A DNA stretch of 36,587 nucleotides from an uncultured bacterium (GCA_905215625.1 CAJMQQ010000026.1:1-36587), one strand, 5' to 3'. Positions 8,237 to 17,392 are shown, counted from the first letter of the stretch. Notes: generated from the sequence alone by a model not told the origin. A program made the numbers and translations.

Positions 8237-9184
8237 ATGAAGTATATCAATATGTTTCGGGAAGGAAATCATGTGTCAGAGGTTTATCTGTGTAAAAATA
8301 AACAGATTCAGATTACGAAAAATGGAAAAGAATATGGGAATCTGGTTTTGCAGGACAAAACCGGCACAATAGACGGCAAGATCTGGGATCTGGGTTCTCC
8401 TGGAATCGGCAACTTTGAAACCATGGATTACGTGTACATAGATGCGGACGTTACGGTGTTCCAAGGAACCAACCAGTTAAATATCCGCCGCATCCGCAAA
8501 GCCAGAGAAGAAGAGTACATTCCGGCAGATTATCTTCCGGTTTCCAAAAAGGATATTGGAAAAATGTATCAGGAACTGACGGCAATGATCCGCACCATTA
8601 AAAATCCTTATCTGAACAAACTGGCCAGCAGCTATTTTATTGACGATCCAGAATTTGCCAAGGCATTCCAGTTCCATTCTGCAGCAAAAAGCGTACATCA
8701 TGGCTTTGTAGGAGGACTTCTGGAACACACGTTAAGCGTTGCGAAACTGTGCGATTACTATGCGTCCTATTATCCGGGAATCAACCGGGATTTATTGCTG
8801 ACAGCCGCCATGTTCCATGACATTGGAAAGACAAAGGAGCTGTCTGTATTTCCGGAAAATGACTATACGGATGACGGCCAGCTGTTAGGCCATATTATTA
8901 TTGGAACCGAGATGGTGGGAGAACGAATCCGCACGATTCCGGGATTTCCTCATCGTCTGGCGGCAGAACTGAAGCACTGTATTCTGGCCCATCATGGGGA
9001 ACTGGAATATGGTTCTCCAAAGAAACCGGCTCTTTTGGAAGCGCTGGCCCTTAACTTTGCAGATAATACGGATGCAAAGATGGAAACTATGCTGGAGGCG
9101 CTGAATACTGGCGGGGAAAATGCCGGCTGGCTTGGATATAATAAATTCCTGGAAAGCAATATCCGCAAAACTACGGAGAAATAA
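8237..9184 (+). CDS. yhaM: 3'-5' exoribonuclease, YhaM family
   Basis: This is a 315-residue protein, matching the ~314 residues of Bacillus YhaM. The N-terminal OB-fold (~15-90: NGKEYGNLVLQDKTGTIDGKIWD) binds nucleic acid. The HD domain has VHHGFVGGLLEHTLSV (153-168), the metal-binding HD pair H194-D195 (MFHDIGK), AHHGELEYGS (251-260) and a further Asp cluster (FADNTDAKM). YhaM enzymes degrade RNA or ssDNA from the 3' end with metal help, in the cytoplasm. An AAAGGAG element lies ~10 bp before the ATG. The rlmD start follows 5 bp after its stop, so the pair is one transcription unit. Confidence 0.93.
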   Translation: MKYINMFREGNHVSEVYLCKNKQIQITKNGKEYGNLVLQDKTGTIDGKIWDLGSPGIGNFETMDYVYIDADVTVFQGTNQLNIRRIRKAREEEYIPADYLPVSKKDIGKMYQELTAMIRTIKNPYLNKLASSYFIDDPEFAKAFQFHSAAKSVHHGFVGGLLEHTLSVAKLCDYYASYYPGINRDLLLTAAMFHDIGKTKELSVFPENDYTDDGQLLGHIIIGTEMVGERIRTIPGFPHRLAAELKHCILAHHGELEYGSPKKPALLEALALNFADNTDAKMETMLEALNTGGENAGWLGYNKFLESNIRKTTEK

Positions 9185-9189
9185 TCAGT

Positions 9190-10566
9190 ATGAAGAAAAA
9201 TGAAGAATTCATTATTACAATCGAGGACATGAGCGAAGATGGTTCCGGAGTTGGAAAGCAGGACGGATACATCTGGTTTATTAAAGATACGGTAATCGGA
9301 GACGTGGTTCGGGCCGGAGCCATGAAGATGAAGAAAAACTATGGCTTTGCCAGATTGATTGAGGTCATTACCCCGTCTGAAGATCGGGTGATTCCTCCTT
9401 GTCCGTCAGCCAGAAAATGCGGCGGGTGTCAGCTTCAGGCCATGGATTACCAGGCACAGCTCCGGTTTAAGGAGCGGAAGGTCTACAATGATCTGAGAAG
9501 AATCGGCGGCTTAAAAGAATTGCGTCCGGAAGATATGGAGCCGATTATGGGAATGGAAGAACCCTGGAGGTACCGCAATAAAGCCCAGTTCCCATTTGGA
9601 ACGGATAAAGACGGCCGGATTATTACTGGTTTTTATGCTGGACGGACCCATGCCATTATCGAGCAGGAAGACTGTCTGCTTGGAGTAGAAGAAAACAAAG
9701 AGATTCTGGATATTATCAAGAACTTTATGGAAGAATTCCGCAGGGACGGGCTGGAACCTTATGACGAAGCTGCCCACAAAGGTCTTGTGCGCCACGCCTT
9801 AATCCGGAAAGGATTTGCCACAGGTGAGCTGATGGTATGCCTGGTTATAAACGGCAAAAAACTTCCTCATAGCGAAGAACTGGTAAAGCGGCTTCAGAAA
9901 GTCCCTGGAATGAGCAGCATTTCTTACAACATCAATATGGAAAAGACCAATGTAATCCTGGGAAGCGACCTGGTTAATCTTTACGGCCCCGGATACATTA
10001 CAGACAAGATAGGAAATGTCAGCTACCAGATTTCCCCATTGTCTTTTTACCAGGTAAATCCGGTTCAGACCCAGAAACTGTATCAGACTGCCCTGGAATT
10101 TGCCGGTTTGACCGGCGGGGAAACCGTCTGGGATCTGTACTGCGGCATTGGCACAATCTCCCTGTTTCTGGCCCAGAAGGCTGGAAAGGTCTACGGCGTG
10201 GAAATCATTCCCCAGGCCATTGAGGATGCAAAACGGAATGCCGCCCTTAACGGCTTAGAAAATGTGGAATTTTTCGTAGGAAAGGCAGAAGAGGTTCTGC
10301 CGGAACAGTATGAGAAAAACCATATTTTTGCAGATGTGATTGTAGTGGATCCGCCCCGCAAGGGCTGTGATGAACACTGTCTGGAAACCATTATAAAAAT
10401 GGCGCCGTCGAAGGTTGTTTATGTCAGCTGTGACCCGGCAACCCTGGCCCGCGACGTAAAGTATCTGGGCGAACATGGGTATAAGCTGAAACGGATAAGA
10501 TGCTGCGATATGTTCGGACATTCAGTGCACGTGGAGACAGTATGTTTACTGAATAGGACGAAATAA
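9190..10566 (+). CDS. rlmD: 23S rRNA (uracil-5)-methyltransferase, RlmD/RlmCD family
   Basis: This 458-residue enzyme methylates a uridine of 23S rRNA using SAM. A TRAM domain (~5-60) is followed by the [4Fe-4S] ligands C71, C77, C80 and, further on, C162 (EQEDCLLG). The methyltransferase domain has the SAM motif DLYCGIGTISL (315-325), VDPPRKG (386-392), the catalytic Cys414 (YVSCDPATLARD) and the late Glu449 (HVETV). All hallmark residues are present. In Gram-positives one such enzyme may modify both U747 and U1939 (RlmCD). Which target applies cannot be told here. The ribosome site lies within the 3' end of yhaM. Confidence 0.95.
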   Translation: MKKNEEFIITIEDMSEDGSGVGKQDGYIWFIKDTVIGDVVRAGAMKMKKNYGFARLIEVITPSEDRVIPPCPSARKCGGCQLQAMDYQAQLRFKERKVYNDLRRIGGLKELRPEDMEPIMGMEEPWRYRNKAQFPFGTDKDGRIITGFYAGRTHAIIEQEDCLLGVEENKEILDIIKNFMEEFRRDGLEPYDEAAHKGLVRHALIRKGFATGELMVCLVINGKKLPHSEELVKRLQKVPGMSSISYNINMEKTNVILGSDLVNLYGPGYITDKIGNVSYQISPLSFYQVNPVQTQKLYQTALEFAGLTGGETVWDLYCGIGTISLFLAQKAGKVYGVEIIPQAIEDAKRNAALNGLENVEFFVGKAEEVLPEQYEKNHIFADVIVVDPPRKGCDEHCLETIIKMAPSKVVYVSCDPATLARDVKYLGEHGYKLKRIRCCDMFGHSVHVETVCLLNRTK

Positions 10567-10645
10567 CTATTTAGCAAAAGGGTAGAAATACGTTACAATT
10601 AACAATATTAACAGAGTTGCCCAAAGTCATTGGACATTGGGGATC

Positions 10646-10672
10646 AAGCTGAGTCATGTGCTCAGCTTTTTT
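10646..10672 (+). terminator. Terminator after rlmD
   Basis: A perfect 8-bp stem AAGCTGAG/CTCAGCTT with a 7-nt loop runs into a TTTTTT tract. It closes the rlmD transcript and marks the left edge of the AT-rich locus. Confidence 0.88.
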
Positions 10673-10759
10673 ACGTTGCCAAGCTTAGAATATAAAACCG
10701 TAGCGGTACAAAAGAAGATATACAGATGGCTTCTTGTATTTTGATATAAAAGTTTACTA

Positions 10760-10787
10760 TTACAGCAAAAAGTTTTTGTGTTATGAT
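10760..10787 (+). promoter_or_regulatory. Probable promoter of the YesN/YesM-like genes
   Basis: TTACAG, a 16-bp spacer and TATGAT end about 33 bp before the TTG start. Confidence 0.55.
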
Positions 10788-10819
10788 GAAAGAAACTGTG
10801 AACGAAGGGGGAGGAGAAC

Positions 10820-11563
10820 TTGTTATATGAGTTACTGTTGGTAGATGACGAAGAGTCTTCAAGAAATGGGTTAGCGACATATTTTCCCTGGGAAGAACAA
10901 GGATTTCATATTTGTGGACAAGTGTCAGATGGTAAAGAAGCGTTAGAATTTTTAGAAAGAGAAAAGGTGCATGTGGTATTAACGGATATTAGTATGCCTG
11001 GTATGGATGGAATCGAATTAGCCAGACAGATCCACAAAAAACCAAAACATCCATGTGTTGTGTTTTTAAGTGCCTATGATGATTTTCAGTATGCACAGCA
11101 AGCGATTCGTTACGGAGTGCGTTTTTATATTTTAAAGCCTTCTGATTTTGAAGAAATAAAGGAAATATTTAAAGAAATAAAAAGGGAATTGGATGGACAG
11201 TATCAGGCCGTTCCATGCATCGAACGGATTCATAATGAGGATGAAATTATTTGTAAGGTAAGAGAATATATTTTAGAAGAATACCGAACAGGTACTTTAG
11301 GAGAATTAGCAGAAAAACTCTACTTAAATTCATCTTACTTAAGCCAGCTAATTAAAATTAAATTAGGAAAAAATTTTATGGATTTGCTTTTTGATACCAG
11401 AATGAGCAAGGCATGTGAGTTTTTGAAAGATCCAGAAGTGAAAATATATAATATTAGTGAAATGGTGGGGTACACAAATCCTAATAATTTTACCAGAGCC
11501 TTTAAAGCCAGATATGGTCAATCTCCAAAAGAATATCGAATGGAAAATAGAGGAAAATCATGA
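10820..11563 (+). CDS. YesN-like response regulator with AraC-type HTH
   Basis: This 247-residue regulator has a receiver domain (~1-120: acidic LLVDDEES, phospho-acceptor Asp56 in VLTDISMPG, Lys106 in LKPSD). A short linker joins it to an AraC-type double helix-turn-helix (~145-243: LGELAEKLYLNSSYLSQLIKIKLG, ISEMVGYTNPNNFTRAFKARYGQSPKEYR). It is much shorter than typical YesN proteins because the middle domain is missing. The start is TTG, fixed by GGGGGAGGAG just upstream. The only nearby ATG, at 10826, is out of frame. It overlaps the kinase gene by 4 bp. Its likely targets are the transporter and enzyme genes downstream. Confidence 0.93.
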   Translation: MLYELLLVDDEESSRNGLATYFPWEEQGFHICGQVSDGKEALEFLEREKVHVVLTDISMPGMDGIELARQIHKKPKHPCVVFLSAYDDFQYAQQAIRYGVRFYILKPSDFEEIKEIFKEIKRELDGQYQAVPCIERIHNEDEIICKVREYILEEYRTGTLGELAEKLYLNSSYLSQLIKIKLGKNFMDLLFDTRMSKACEFLKDPEVKIYNISEMVGYTNPNNFTRAFKARYGQSPKEYRMENRGKS

Positions 11564-13356
11564 AAAGCATTTATAATAAGTTTAGACGGCATTATTCTAT
11601 GCGGCAGAGATTTTTTATAAAACGATTTTTTCAAAACGCATTTTTGCTTTTGGTTCCGATTTTGCTGATAGGGCCATACAGCATCTATCAAATTAATAAA
11701 GAAAGCAGAAATGCGTTGGAAAAGAATAGTTATAGTATGCTTTACCAGATTGACGAGACAATGAAGGGGCTTTTAGAGGAAATGGATAATATTTACTATT
11801 ATATTCGTTCAAATCCTTCTATTACTACAAGCCTGAAAAGCGCTTATAATGAGCCGGAATTAACTTTAAACAATCTTCGCAATATTAATAATATATGTTC
11901 TTTGCTTCGGTATTATATGTATACCAGCGAATATATAGAGACAATATACGTGTATTATTATAATAACAATAATCGAATTTTAGTACCAGAAAAAGGAATG
12001 ATTTCAAGAGATGCATATAAAAACACAGATTGGATTGAAGAAGCAAAAGAGGCGGAAAATGCTATTTGGCTAAATACGAAAATGGTAGCAAAAGATAAAT
12101 ACTCTGTACCAGTACCAATCTTATATTATTTCAGAAAGATCTATTCGACAATCGATCCGTCAAATATGATTGGCATAATTGCAGTAGAGTATGATGGGAA
12201 TGCTATAAATAAATATATGAATTCTTTGAGTCTGTATCCCGATCAGACGATTGCAGTAGTTAATAAAGGAGAGCAGATATTGCTGCAAAATAGTGAGATG
12301 GATTTTTCTTCTTTTTTAGAGGATGAAAATAATGGACATCCAGGAGATTTTGATTATTATGACACAGTTATGGATGAAGAAAAATACACTGTATCAAAAT
12401 TGCAGTCACAGTATATTCAAGAATTAGAATATATATCTGCAGTGCCAACTAAAAACGTTCTTTCTTCTTCGAACCAGTTTGCTAGGGCTTTTTTAATGCT
12501 AATAGGCGGAGCAATAGCAGTTTCTGTGGTTTTAGCGGCTGTTCGGGCGAAAAAAGATTATAAAAATTTGGAAAGTATTTTAGAGCTTTTAAGCCATCCA
12601 GAGCAGGCTTTGCAGAGGGAAACAGAACATTTACAAGCATTTTCTGATCCGTATAACTATATTACATATAATATTATTAACCTGTTCATTCAGCAGGATT
12701 ATTTGAATGTTCAAACATCAGAACAAAAATATAAACTTCAGGCATTAGAACTTTCCGCACTTCAGCAGCAAATTAATCCGCATTTTTTACATAATACGCT
12801 GAATACGATTTATTGGGAAGCGATTGGATTGACAAAAGGGCCAAATGTTTGTTCTGAGATGTTGACTAAATTGGCATCCATTATGCGTTACTCACTGGGA
12901 AATCCAGATGAAATTGTTACAATGAAAGATGAATTGGACTATTTGAAAAGTTATGTTTATATTCAGGAAAAACGATATAATTATAAGTTCCATATGGAAT
13001 ATGATATAGACGAAAATGTTTTTTCATATCCAATCCGTAAAATGATTTTGCAGCCATTAGTAGAAAATTCTATTAGTCATGGGATAAAATCTTTGAAAAG
13101 AGAAGGAGTCATACGGCTGAAGATTCATCGAAAAGGTGAGGGCGTATATGTTAGTGTTTTAGACAATGGAATTGGAATATCAGCTGAACGGATAAAAGAA
13201 TTGAAAAAATCTTTGGAAAATTGGGAAGAATATGGAACGCATGTGGGTCTTTCCAATGTTCATAGAAGGTTAATTTTGGCATATGGCAAACAAGCAGAAC
13301 TTCATATAGTGTCGCGGGCTGGACAGGGAACGTGCGTATATTTTAGAATTCCTTAA
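11560..13356 (+). CDS. YesM-like sensor histidine kinase
   Basis: This is a 598-residue membrane kinase of the LytS/YesM class. TM1 is at ~24-43, a large extracellular sensor region (probably Cache-like) at ~45-305, TM2 at ~308-328, then a linker. The His-kinase domain has QQINPHFLHNTLN with phospho-accepting His408. The ATPase domain has LQPLVENSISHG and VLDNGIGIS. Such kinases sense extracellular sugars, often with the cognate binding protein, and phosphorylate a YesN-type partner. Here that partner is the overlapping upstream gene. A terminator follows, so the ABC genes are a separate transcript. Codon use is AT-rich, as in the rest of the locus. Confidence 0.93.
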   Translation: MKSIYNKFRRHYSMRQRFFIKRFFQNAFLLLVPILLIGPYSIYQINKESRNALEKNSYSMLYQIDETMKGLLEEMDNIYYYIRSNPSITTSLKSAYNEPELTLNNLRNINNICSLLRYYMYTSEYIETIYVYYYNNNNRILVPEKGMISRDAYKNTDWIEEAKEAENAIWLNTKMVAKDKYSVPVPILYYFRKIYSTIDPSNMIGIIAVEYDGNAINKYMNSLSLYPDQTIAVVNKGEQILLQNSEMDFSSFLEDENNGHPGDFDYYDTVMDEEKYTVSKLQSQYIQELEYISAVPTKNVLSSSNQFARAFLMLIGGAIAVSVVLAAVRAKKDYKNLESILELLSHPEQALQRETEHLQAFSDPYNYITYNIINLFIQQDYLNVQTSEQKYKLQALELSALQQQINPHFLHNTLNTIYWEAIGLTKGPNVCSEMLTKLASIMRYSLGNPDEIVTMKDELDYLKSYVYIQEKRYNYKFHMEYDIDENVFSYPIRKMILQPLVENSISHGIKSLKREGVIRLKIHRKGEGVYVSVLDNGIGISAERIKELKKSLENWEEYGTHVGLSNVHRRLILAYGKQAELHIVSRAGQGTCVYFRIP

Positions 13357-13397
13357 TTCAAACCATTCACAAGTTGGGTAAGAATGTCAGTAAGTAA

Positions 13398-13451
13398 AAC
13401 AACGTAATAGGACATGGAAGAGAGCCGGTGTCTTGCTGCGTTGTTTTTTTT
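13398..13451 (+). terminator. Terminator after the YesM-like gene
   Basis: The outer stem AACAACG/CGTTGTT encloses an inner stem GACAT/GTGTC (one wobble) and is followed by eight T residues (13444-13451). Confidence 0.75.
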
Positions 13452-13464
13452 GTTTCATAAAACC

Positions 13465-13495
13465 TAAAGAAATGATAGATTTAAAGAAATGATAG
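13465..13495 (+). repeat. Direct repeat upstream of the sugar ABC operon
   Basis: TAAAGAAATGATAG occurs twice (13465-13478 and 13482-13495) with a 17-bp period. It lies about 55-85 bp upstream of the extended -10 promoter. AraC-type regulators often bind direct repeats, so this is a candidate site for the YesN-like protein. The repeat is directly visible; its role is inferred. Confidence 0.5.
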
Positions 13496-13548
13496 AAAAT
13501 TAAGATATGTAAATAAAAATCCAGTACGTACCAAGAAAATTGGAAATT

Positions 13549-13557
13549 TGTTATAGT
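13549..13557 (+). promoter_or_regulatory. Extended -10 promoter of the sugar ABC operon
   Basis: TGTTATAGT matches an extended -10 element (TG-N-TATAGT). The region 17 bp upstream has no good -35, which fits a promoter needing an activator. A GGGGG ribosome site and ATG follow at 13603. Confidence 0.5.
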
Positions 13558-13602
13558 GAATATATCAAGAGATCCTAGTTATAGAAAAGGGGGATATTAT
13601 TT

Positions 13603-14946
13603 ATGAGAAAAAAATGGGCGGTATTAACAGCAGCAGGAATGATAGCAGTAAGCGTACTGGCTGGATGCGGAAGCAGCGAAAATGCGCAGCCGGATACTTC
13701 GGTACAAGAAGAGACACAAAAGAAAGAAACAGCAGAAACGGAAGGAGAGCCAGTTACAATCAGATGTTCCTGGTGGGGTGGAGATACCAGACATCAGGCG
13801 ATGCTGGAGGCTATTGAGAAATATCAGGAGAAAAATCCAGGCGTCATTGTAGAAGGAGAATATCAGGGTTACGATGGGTATTATGAGAAGATGATGACGA
13901 CGTTATCCAGTGGTACGGCCCCAGATGTTATGCTGTTTAAAAGAGAATGGCTGGCAGATGTACAAGGGGCAAAACATTACCTGGCAGATTTAGGACAACT
14001 TCCGATTGACACATCTACATTGGCAGAAGGCCTTTTAGAAAAATCAGGAATGTATAAAGATGAGGCAGTTTTATTTCCGTGTACGGTTACAGGGCAGGTT
14101 ATGTATGTTAATAAAGATTTTGCATCAGAGTATGGCGTAGAACTGGATAAAACCTATACTTGGGATGAATTTATGGAGTTAGGACAATCCATTCACGAAC
14201 AGGATGATAATGCATACCTGATGACAGCCGATATTGATGTTTTAAACCGTTTGATTATTCCTGCCTATATTGGCCAGATGACAGGAGGAAGCTTGGTAAA
14301 TGAAGAGACTTATGAACTGAATTTTACACAGGAACAAATGGAAGATGCGCTTGGGCTGGTATTAGAGCTGTATAATACGAATACGTTGGAACCGTTTGGA
14401 GAAGGCGCTGTATTTGCTGGTCAGATGGATCAAAATACTAAATGGGTAAATGGTCAGATTGGTCTTCTGTTAGATATTACTGGAGGGTTGGCAAAATATA
14501 AAGCTTCTGTATCTTCAGAACTGGATGTTCTTCCGATTCCAAGAAATGCGGATGCAAAATGCAGCGGCGTAGATTTTGCAGGAAATACTGGTTTTTGTAT
14601 CAATGACAATTCTTCAGCAAAAGAAGAAGCTGCGAAATTTGTAGATTATTTATTAAATGATCCAGAGGCGGCATTAATTATTAAGAATTCTTACGGATAT
14701 AATTCGACTTCAACGGCAATTTCAGCTCTGGAAGAAAAAGGAGAGGTAGACGCTACACTGAAAAAAGCAATTGAAATTGCACAGCCGGATTCTATGACGA
14801 TCAATGCAATCAGCAGCAATACGGAGTTGGAAACCGTTAGAAAAGATATTCTGCAGGAGGTAATTTATCAAGATATTACTCCGGCAGAGGCAGCAGAAGA
14901 AATTGTAAGCCAGTATCAGGAGATTCTTTCTGAATTGAAAGGTTGA
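13603..14946 (+). CDS. Sugar ABC transporter substrate-binding lipoprotein
   Basis: This 447-residue extracellular binding protein belongs to family 1 (CUT1 sugar transporters). A lipoprotein signal peptide ends in VLAGC, so Cys22 would be lipidated. A Ser/Gln/Thr/Glu-rich spacer leads to the mature domain starting VTIRCSWWGGDTRHQAMLEAIEKYQEKNPG. Further family features are SSGTAPDVMLF, YTWDEFMELGQSIHEQ and WVNGQIGLLLDITGG. It probably captures an oligosaccharide at the outer face and passes it to the two permeases encoded next. The GH28 and sulfatase genes downstream suggest an acidic or sulfated sugar, which is inference. Confidence 0.95.
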   Translation: MRKKWAVLTAAGMIAVSVLAGCGSSENAQPDTSVQEETQKKETAETEGEPVTIRCSWWGGDTRHQAMLEAIEKYQEKNPGVIVEGEYQGYDGYYEKMMTTLSSGTAPDVMLFKREWLADVQGAKHYLADLGQLPIDTSTLAEGLLEKSGMYKDEAVLFPCTVTGQVMYVNKDFASEYGVELDKTYTWDEFMELGQSIHEQDDNAYLMTADIDVLNRLIIPAYIGQMTGGSLVNEETYELNFTQEQMEDALGLVLELYNTNTLEPFGEGAVFAGQMDQNTKWVNGQIGLLLDITGGLAKYKASVSSELDVLPIPRNADAKCSGVDFAGNTGFCINDNSSAKEEAAKFVDYLLNDPEAALIIKNSYGYNSTSTAISALEEKGEVDATLKKAIEIAQPDSMTINAISSNTELETVRKDILQEVIYQDITPAEAAEEIVSQYQEILSELKG

Positions 14947-14975
14947 TTGAAATTTGAACCAGGGAGATTGCAGAT

Positions 14976-15902
14976 ATGGAGAAGTTAAAACAAAATCATG
15001 TCCGTAGAGGAATAAGAAAATATCCGCGTAATTATAAGTGGGGAATTTTATTTATTAGTCCCTGGCTTCTTGGATTTTTTGGACTGCAGCTGTATCCGCT
15101 GCTGCAGTCCCTATATTATTCCTTCACTGATTTTTCGATTTTATCAGATGGAAAATGGATTGGAATTCAGAACTATACAGATCTGTTTACCAAGGATCGT
15201 TATTTTTGGAAATCATTCACATTGACTATTAAATATGCTCTTATGACAGTGCCAATGAAATTGCTGTTTGCATTATTTATTGCGATGCTTCTTAATATGA
15301 GACTGAAATGCATTAATATATTCCGAACAATTTATTATTTGCCTAGTATTATGGGCGGAAGCGTAGCGGTATCCATATTATGGAAATTTATGTTTATGAA
15401 AGAAGGAATCGTAAACCGTTTTCTGGGGATTCTTGGCATACCGGCAATTAACTGGCTGGGAATGCCGGATACTGCGCTTCTTACGATCAGTCTTCTGGTA
15501 GTATGGCAGTTTGGATCTTCTATGGTTTTGTTTTTAGCAGGATTAAAAAATGTACCGCAAGACTTGTATGAAGCAGCTTCAGTAGATGGTGCATCGAAAG
15601 TACGTCAATTTTTTTCCATTACACTTCCGATGATATCTCCGATTATTTTATTCAACTTTATGATGCAAACGATTAATGCACTGCAGGAGTTTACGGCAGT
15701 ATCCGTTATTACAAACGGAGGTCCTAATCATGGTACTTATCTTATGGGATTAAAGATTTATGAGGATGCATTTTCCACATTAAAGATGGGCTATGCGTCA
15801 GCAACTTCTTGGATACTGTTTTTAGTAGTGCTATTGGTTACATCACTGCTCTTTAAGAGTTCGGATGCCTGGGTATTTTATAATGACGGAGGGGCAGATT
15901 GA
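14976..15902 (+). CDS. Sugar ABC transporter permease (MalF-like)
   Basis: This is a 308-residue inner-membrane subunit with six predicted TM segments, beginning at WGILFISPWLLGFFGLQLYPLLQSLYYSF. The cytoplasmic EAA loop (EAASVDGASKVRQFFSITLPMISP) contacts the ATPase. The typical GGPNHGTYLMGLKIYEDAF segment near the C-terminus is also present. It lies 29 bp after the binding-protein gene with an AGGGAG ribosome site. No ATPase gene is present in the locus, so it must use one encoded elsewhere (MsmX-like sharing is common for this class). Confidence 0.95.
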   Translation: MEKLKQNHVRRGIRKYPRNYKWGILFISPWLLGFFGLQLYPLLQSLYYSFTDFSILSDGKWIGIQNYTDLFTKDRYFWKSFTLTIKYALMTVPMKLLFALFIAMLLNMRLKCINIFRTIYYLPSIMGGSVAVSILWKFMFMKEGIVNRFLGILGIPAINWLGMPDTALLTISLLVVWQFGSSMVLFLAGLKNVPQDLYEAASVDGASKVRQFFSITLPMISPIILFNFMMQTINALQEFTAVSVITNGGPNHGTYLMGLKIYEDAFSTLKMGYASATSWILFLVVLLVTSLLFKSSDAWVFYNDGGAD

Positions 15903-16741
15903 TGAAAAAGAAAGAATATAAGATAGGTGCGTATTTTATTTTGATTTGTGTGGGCATTTTAATGATTTACCCACTGGTATGGTTATTTTTTGCAACCTTT
16001 AAATCAAATCAGGAATTGTTTGGCAGCCTGTCTCTTTTTCCAAAAGAGTTTTTGACAGATGGAATTTCAAAAGGCTGGAAAGGAAGCGGGCAATTTACTT
16101 ATACTAGATTTTATCTGAATACTTTTATAATGGTAATTCCGACAGTTCTTTTTACAGTTGTTTCCACAGGAATTGTCTCTTATGGCTTCGCCAGATTCCG
16201 TTTTCCAGGCAAAAAGATATTGTTTTTGTTGATGTTATCTACTTTAATGCTTCCGGATTCCGTTATTATTATTCCGAGATACGTGCTTTTTAATAAACTA
16301 GGATGGGTAGATACATATCTTCCGTTTTGGATTCCTGGACTGTTGGCGTGTTATCCGTTTTTTATCTTTATGCAAGTCCAGTTTTTAAGAGGGATTCCGA
16401 AAGAATTAGATGAGTCTGCTTGTGTAGATGGCTGCAATCCTTTTACTACGTATGTAAAAATTTTATTTCCGCTGATGAAACCAGCTGTTTTTTCTGTAAC
16501 GATTTTTCAATTTTTGTGGAGATGGAATGACTACTTTAATAATTTGATTTATATTAGCAGCGTAAAGAACTATACATTATCATTAGCCTTAAAAATGTCT
16601 ATAGATGGAACTGGAGCAGTTACTCAATGGAATCAGGTGTTGAGTATGTCCTTTTTATCTATGATTCCACCAACTCTTTTATATTTCTTTGCTCAAAAGT
16701 ATTTTGTAGAGGGAATTACAGCTGGAGGAGTAAAAGGATGA
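15902..16741 (+). CDS. Sugar ABC transporter permease (MalG-like)
   Basis: This is a 279-residue inner-membrane subunit that completes the translocation pore. TM1 is at ~10-30 (YFILICVGILMIYPLVWLFFATFKSN), and the EAA loop reads DESACVDGCNPFTTYVKILFPLMKP. It ends FVEGITAGGVKG, the usual C-terminus of MalG-type permeases. ATG 15902 is chosen because GGAGGGG lies 7 bp upstream and the codon overlaps the previous stop as TGATG. The TTG one codon earlier is less likely. Confidence 0.95.
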   Translation: MKKKEYKIGAYFILICVGILMIYPLVWLFFATFKSNQELFGSLSLFPKEFLTDGISKGWKGSGQFTYTRFYLNTFIMVIPTVLFTVVSTGIVSYGFARFRFPGKKILFLLMLSTLMLPDSVIIIPRYVLFNKLGWVDTYLPFWIPGLLACYPFFIFMQVQFLRGIPKELDESACVDGCNPFTTYVKILFPLMKPAVFSVTIFQFLWRWNDYFNNLIYISSVKNYTLSLALKMSIDGTGAVTQWNQVLSMSFLSMIPPTLLYFFAQKYFVEGITAGGVKG

Positions 16742-17388
16742 TTTGCCGAAGAGAGTACAGAGGATGCTTACAAACTAAGGTAGACGAAGAAAAATTAAAA
16801 CAGGCATTAGTAAAAGCAAATAATGAGGCAGAAAATTTTATTAAAGCGGGAAGGCTTCTGCAGGCATCATTGTATCGCTTTCAAAATATGTGTTTTCTAT
16901 ATTGTGAGGCTGAGGGAGATTTCTCTCAGCCAGAAAACTTTTTAGCTGAATTGAGTCCGTTCCTGGAAGATTGGCCTGAGGAGAAAGAAATGCGAAAATG
17001 GGCATATATGTATCCGATTTATTATCATAGTATTCCCATAGATAAGGAAGAATGGCGGGCTGAAAGAAGCGGAAAAAAGCAAGTTGGAAGAATTGCTTTT
17101 CTAAAGAAAGAAAAGTGGGATTCTTATGTATACTGGCATAAAGCGTTAGTAGAAGAGGGCTTATTTTGCGGAGATCAGTATCAGTTTATTTCGCTTCATG
17201 AAAATATTTTGTTTTCTTACTTTGAAGAACCCAAAAAGATGGTAAATATCCGTAGAACGTCTGAATCATCAGTGATAATAGAGGGATGGCTCAACAGCGA
17301 TCCAAAATCTCATTTTTGTAGGAATAAAACTGGTGGTGAAAATTTTTACATAATGGAACAATTATTGTCAGCAGGTGAAGAGGGGTGA
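16738..17388 (+). CDS. Unrecognised protein, possible tandem mutarotase-like (RhaM/Dabb) fold
   Basis: This is a 216-residue cytoplasmic protein with no signal peptide or TM segment. The ATG overlaps the permease stop as ATGA, so it is translationally coupled to the transporter. I do not recognise the family with certainty. It appears to be two related halves. The first runs helix (EEKLKQALVKANNEAENFIKAG), strand (ASLYRFQNMCFLYCEAEGD), then EKEMRKWAYMYPIYYH. The second runs RIAFLKKEKWDSYVYWHKALVEEGL, then DQYQFISLHENILFSYFEEP. That pattern (HxxL...G...YxxFlxxxxLFxYxE, then a W/M/Y-rich end) recalls L-rhamnose mutarotase and other dimeric alpha/beta-barrel proteins. A sugar-anomer role would fit the operon. 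This is inference from motifs only. Confidence 0.75.
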   Translation: MICRREYRGCLQTKVDEEKLKQALVKANNEAENFIKAGRLLQASLYRFQNMCFLYCEAEGDFSQPENFLAELSPFLEDWPEEKEMRKWAYMYPIYYHSIPIDKEEWRAERSGKKQVGRIAFLKKEKWDSYVYWHKALVEEGLFCGDQYQFISLHENILFSYFEEPKKMVNIRRTSESSVIIEGWLNSDPKSHFCRNKTGGENFYIMEQLLSAGEEG

Positions 17389-17392
17389 CCAG

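Noticed and set aside
8237..10566. Possible novel system in the yhaM-rlmD pair
   Set aside because: Both genes have complete, standard family motifs and their adjacency is ordinary for housekeeping RNA genes.
16627..16737. Longer start for the unknown protein (253 residues)
   Set aside because: This would run through the last 110 bp of the permease in another frame. The ATGA overlap at 16738 is a more natural coupled start.
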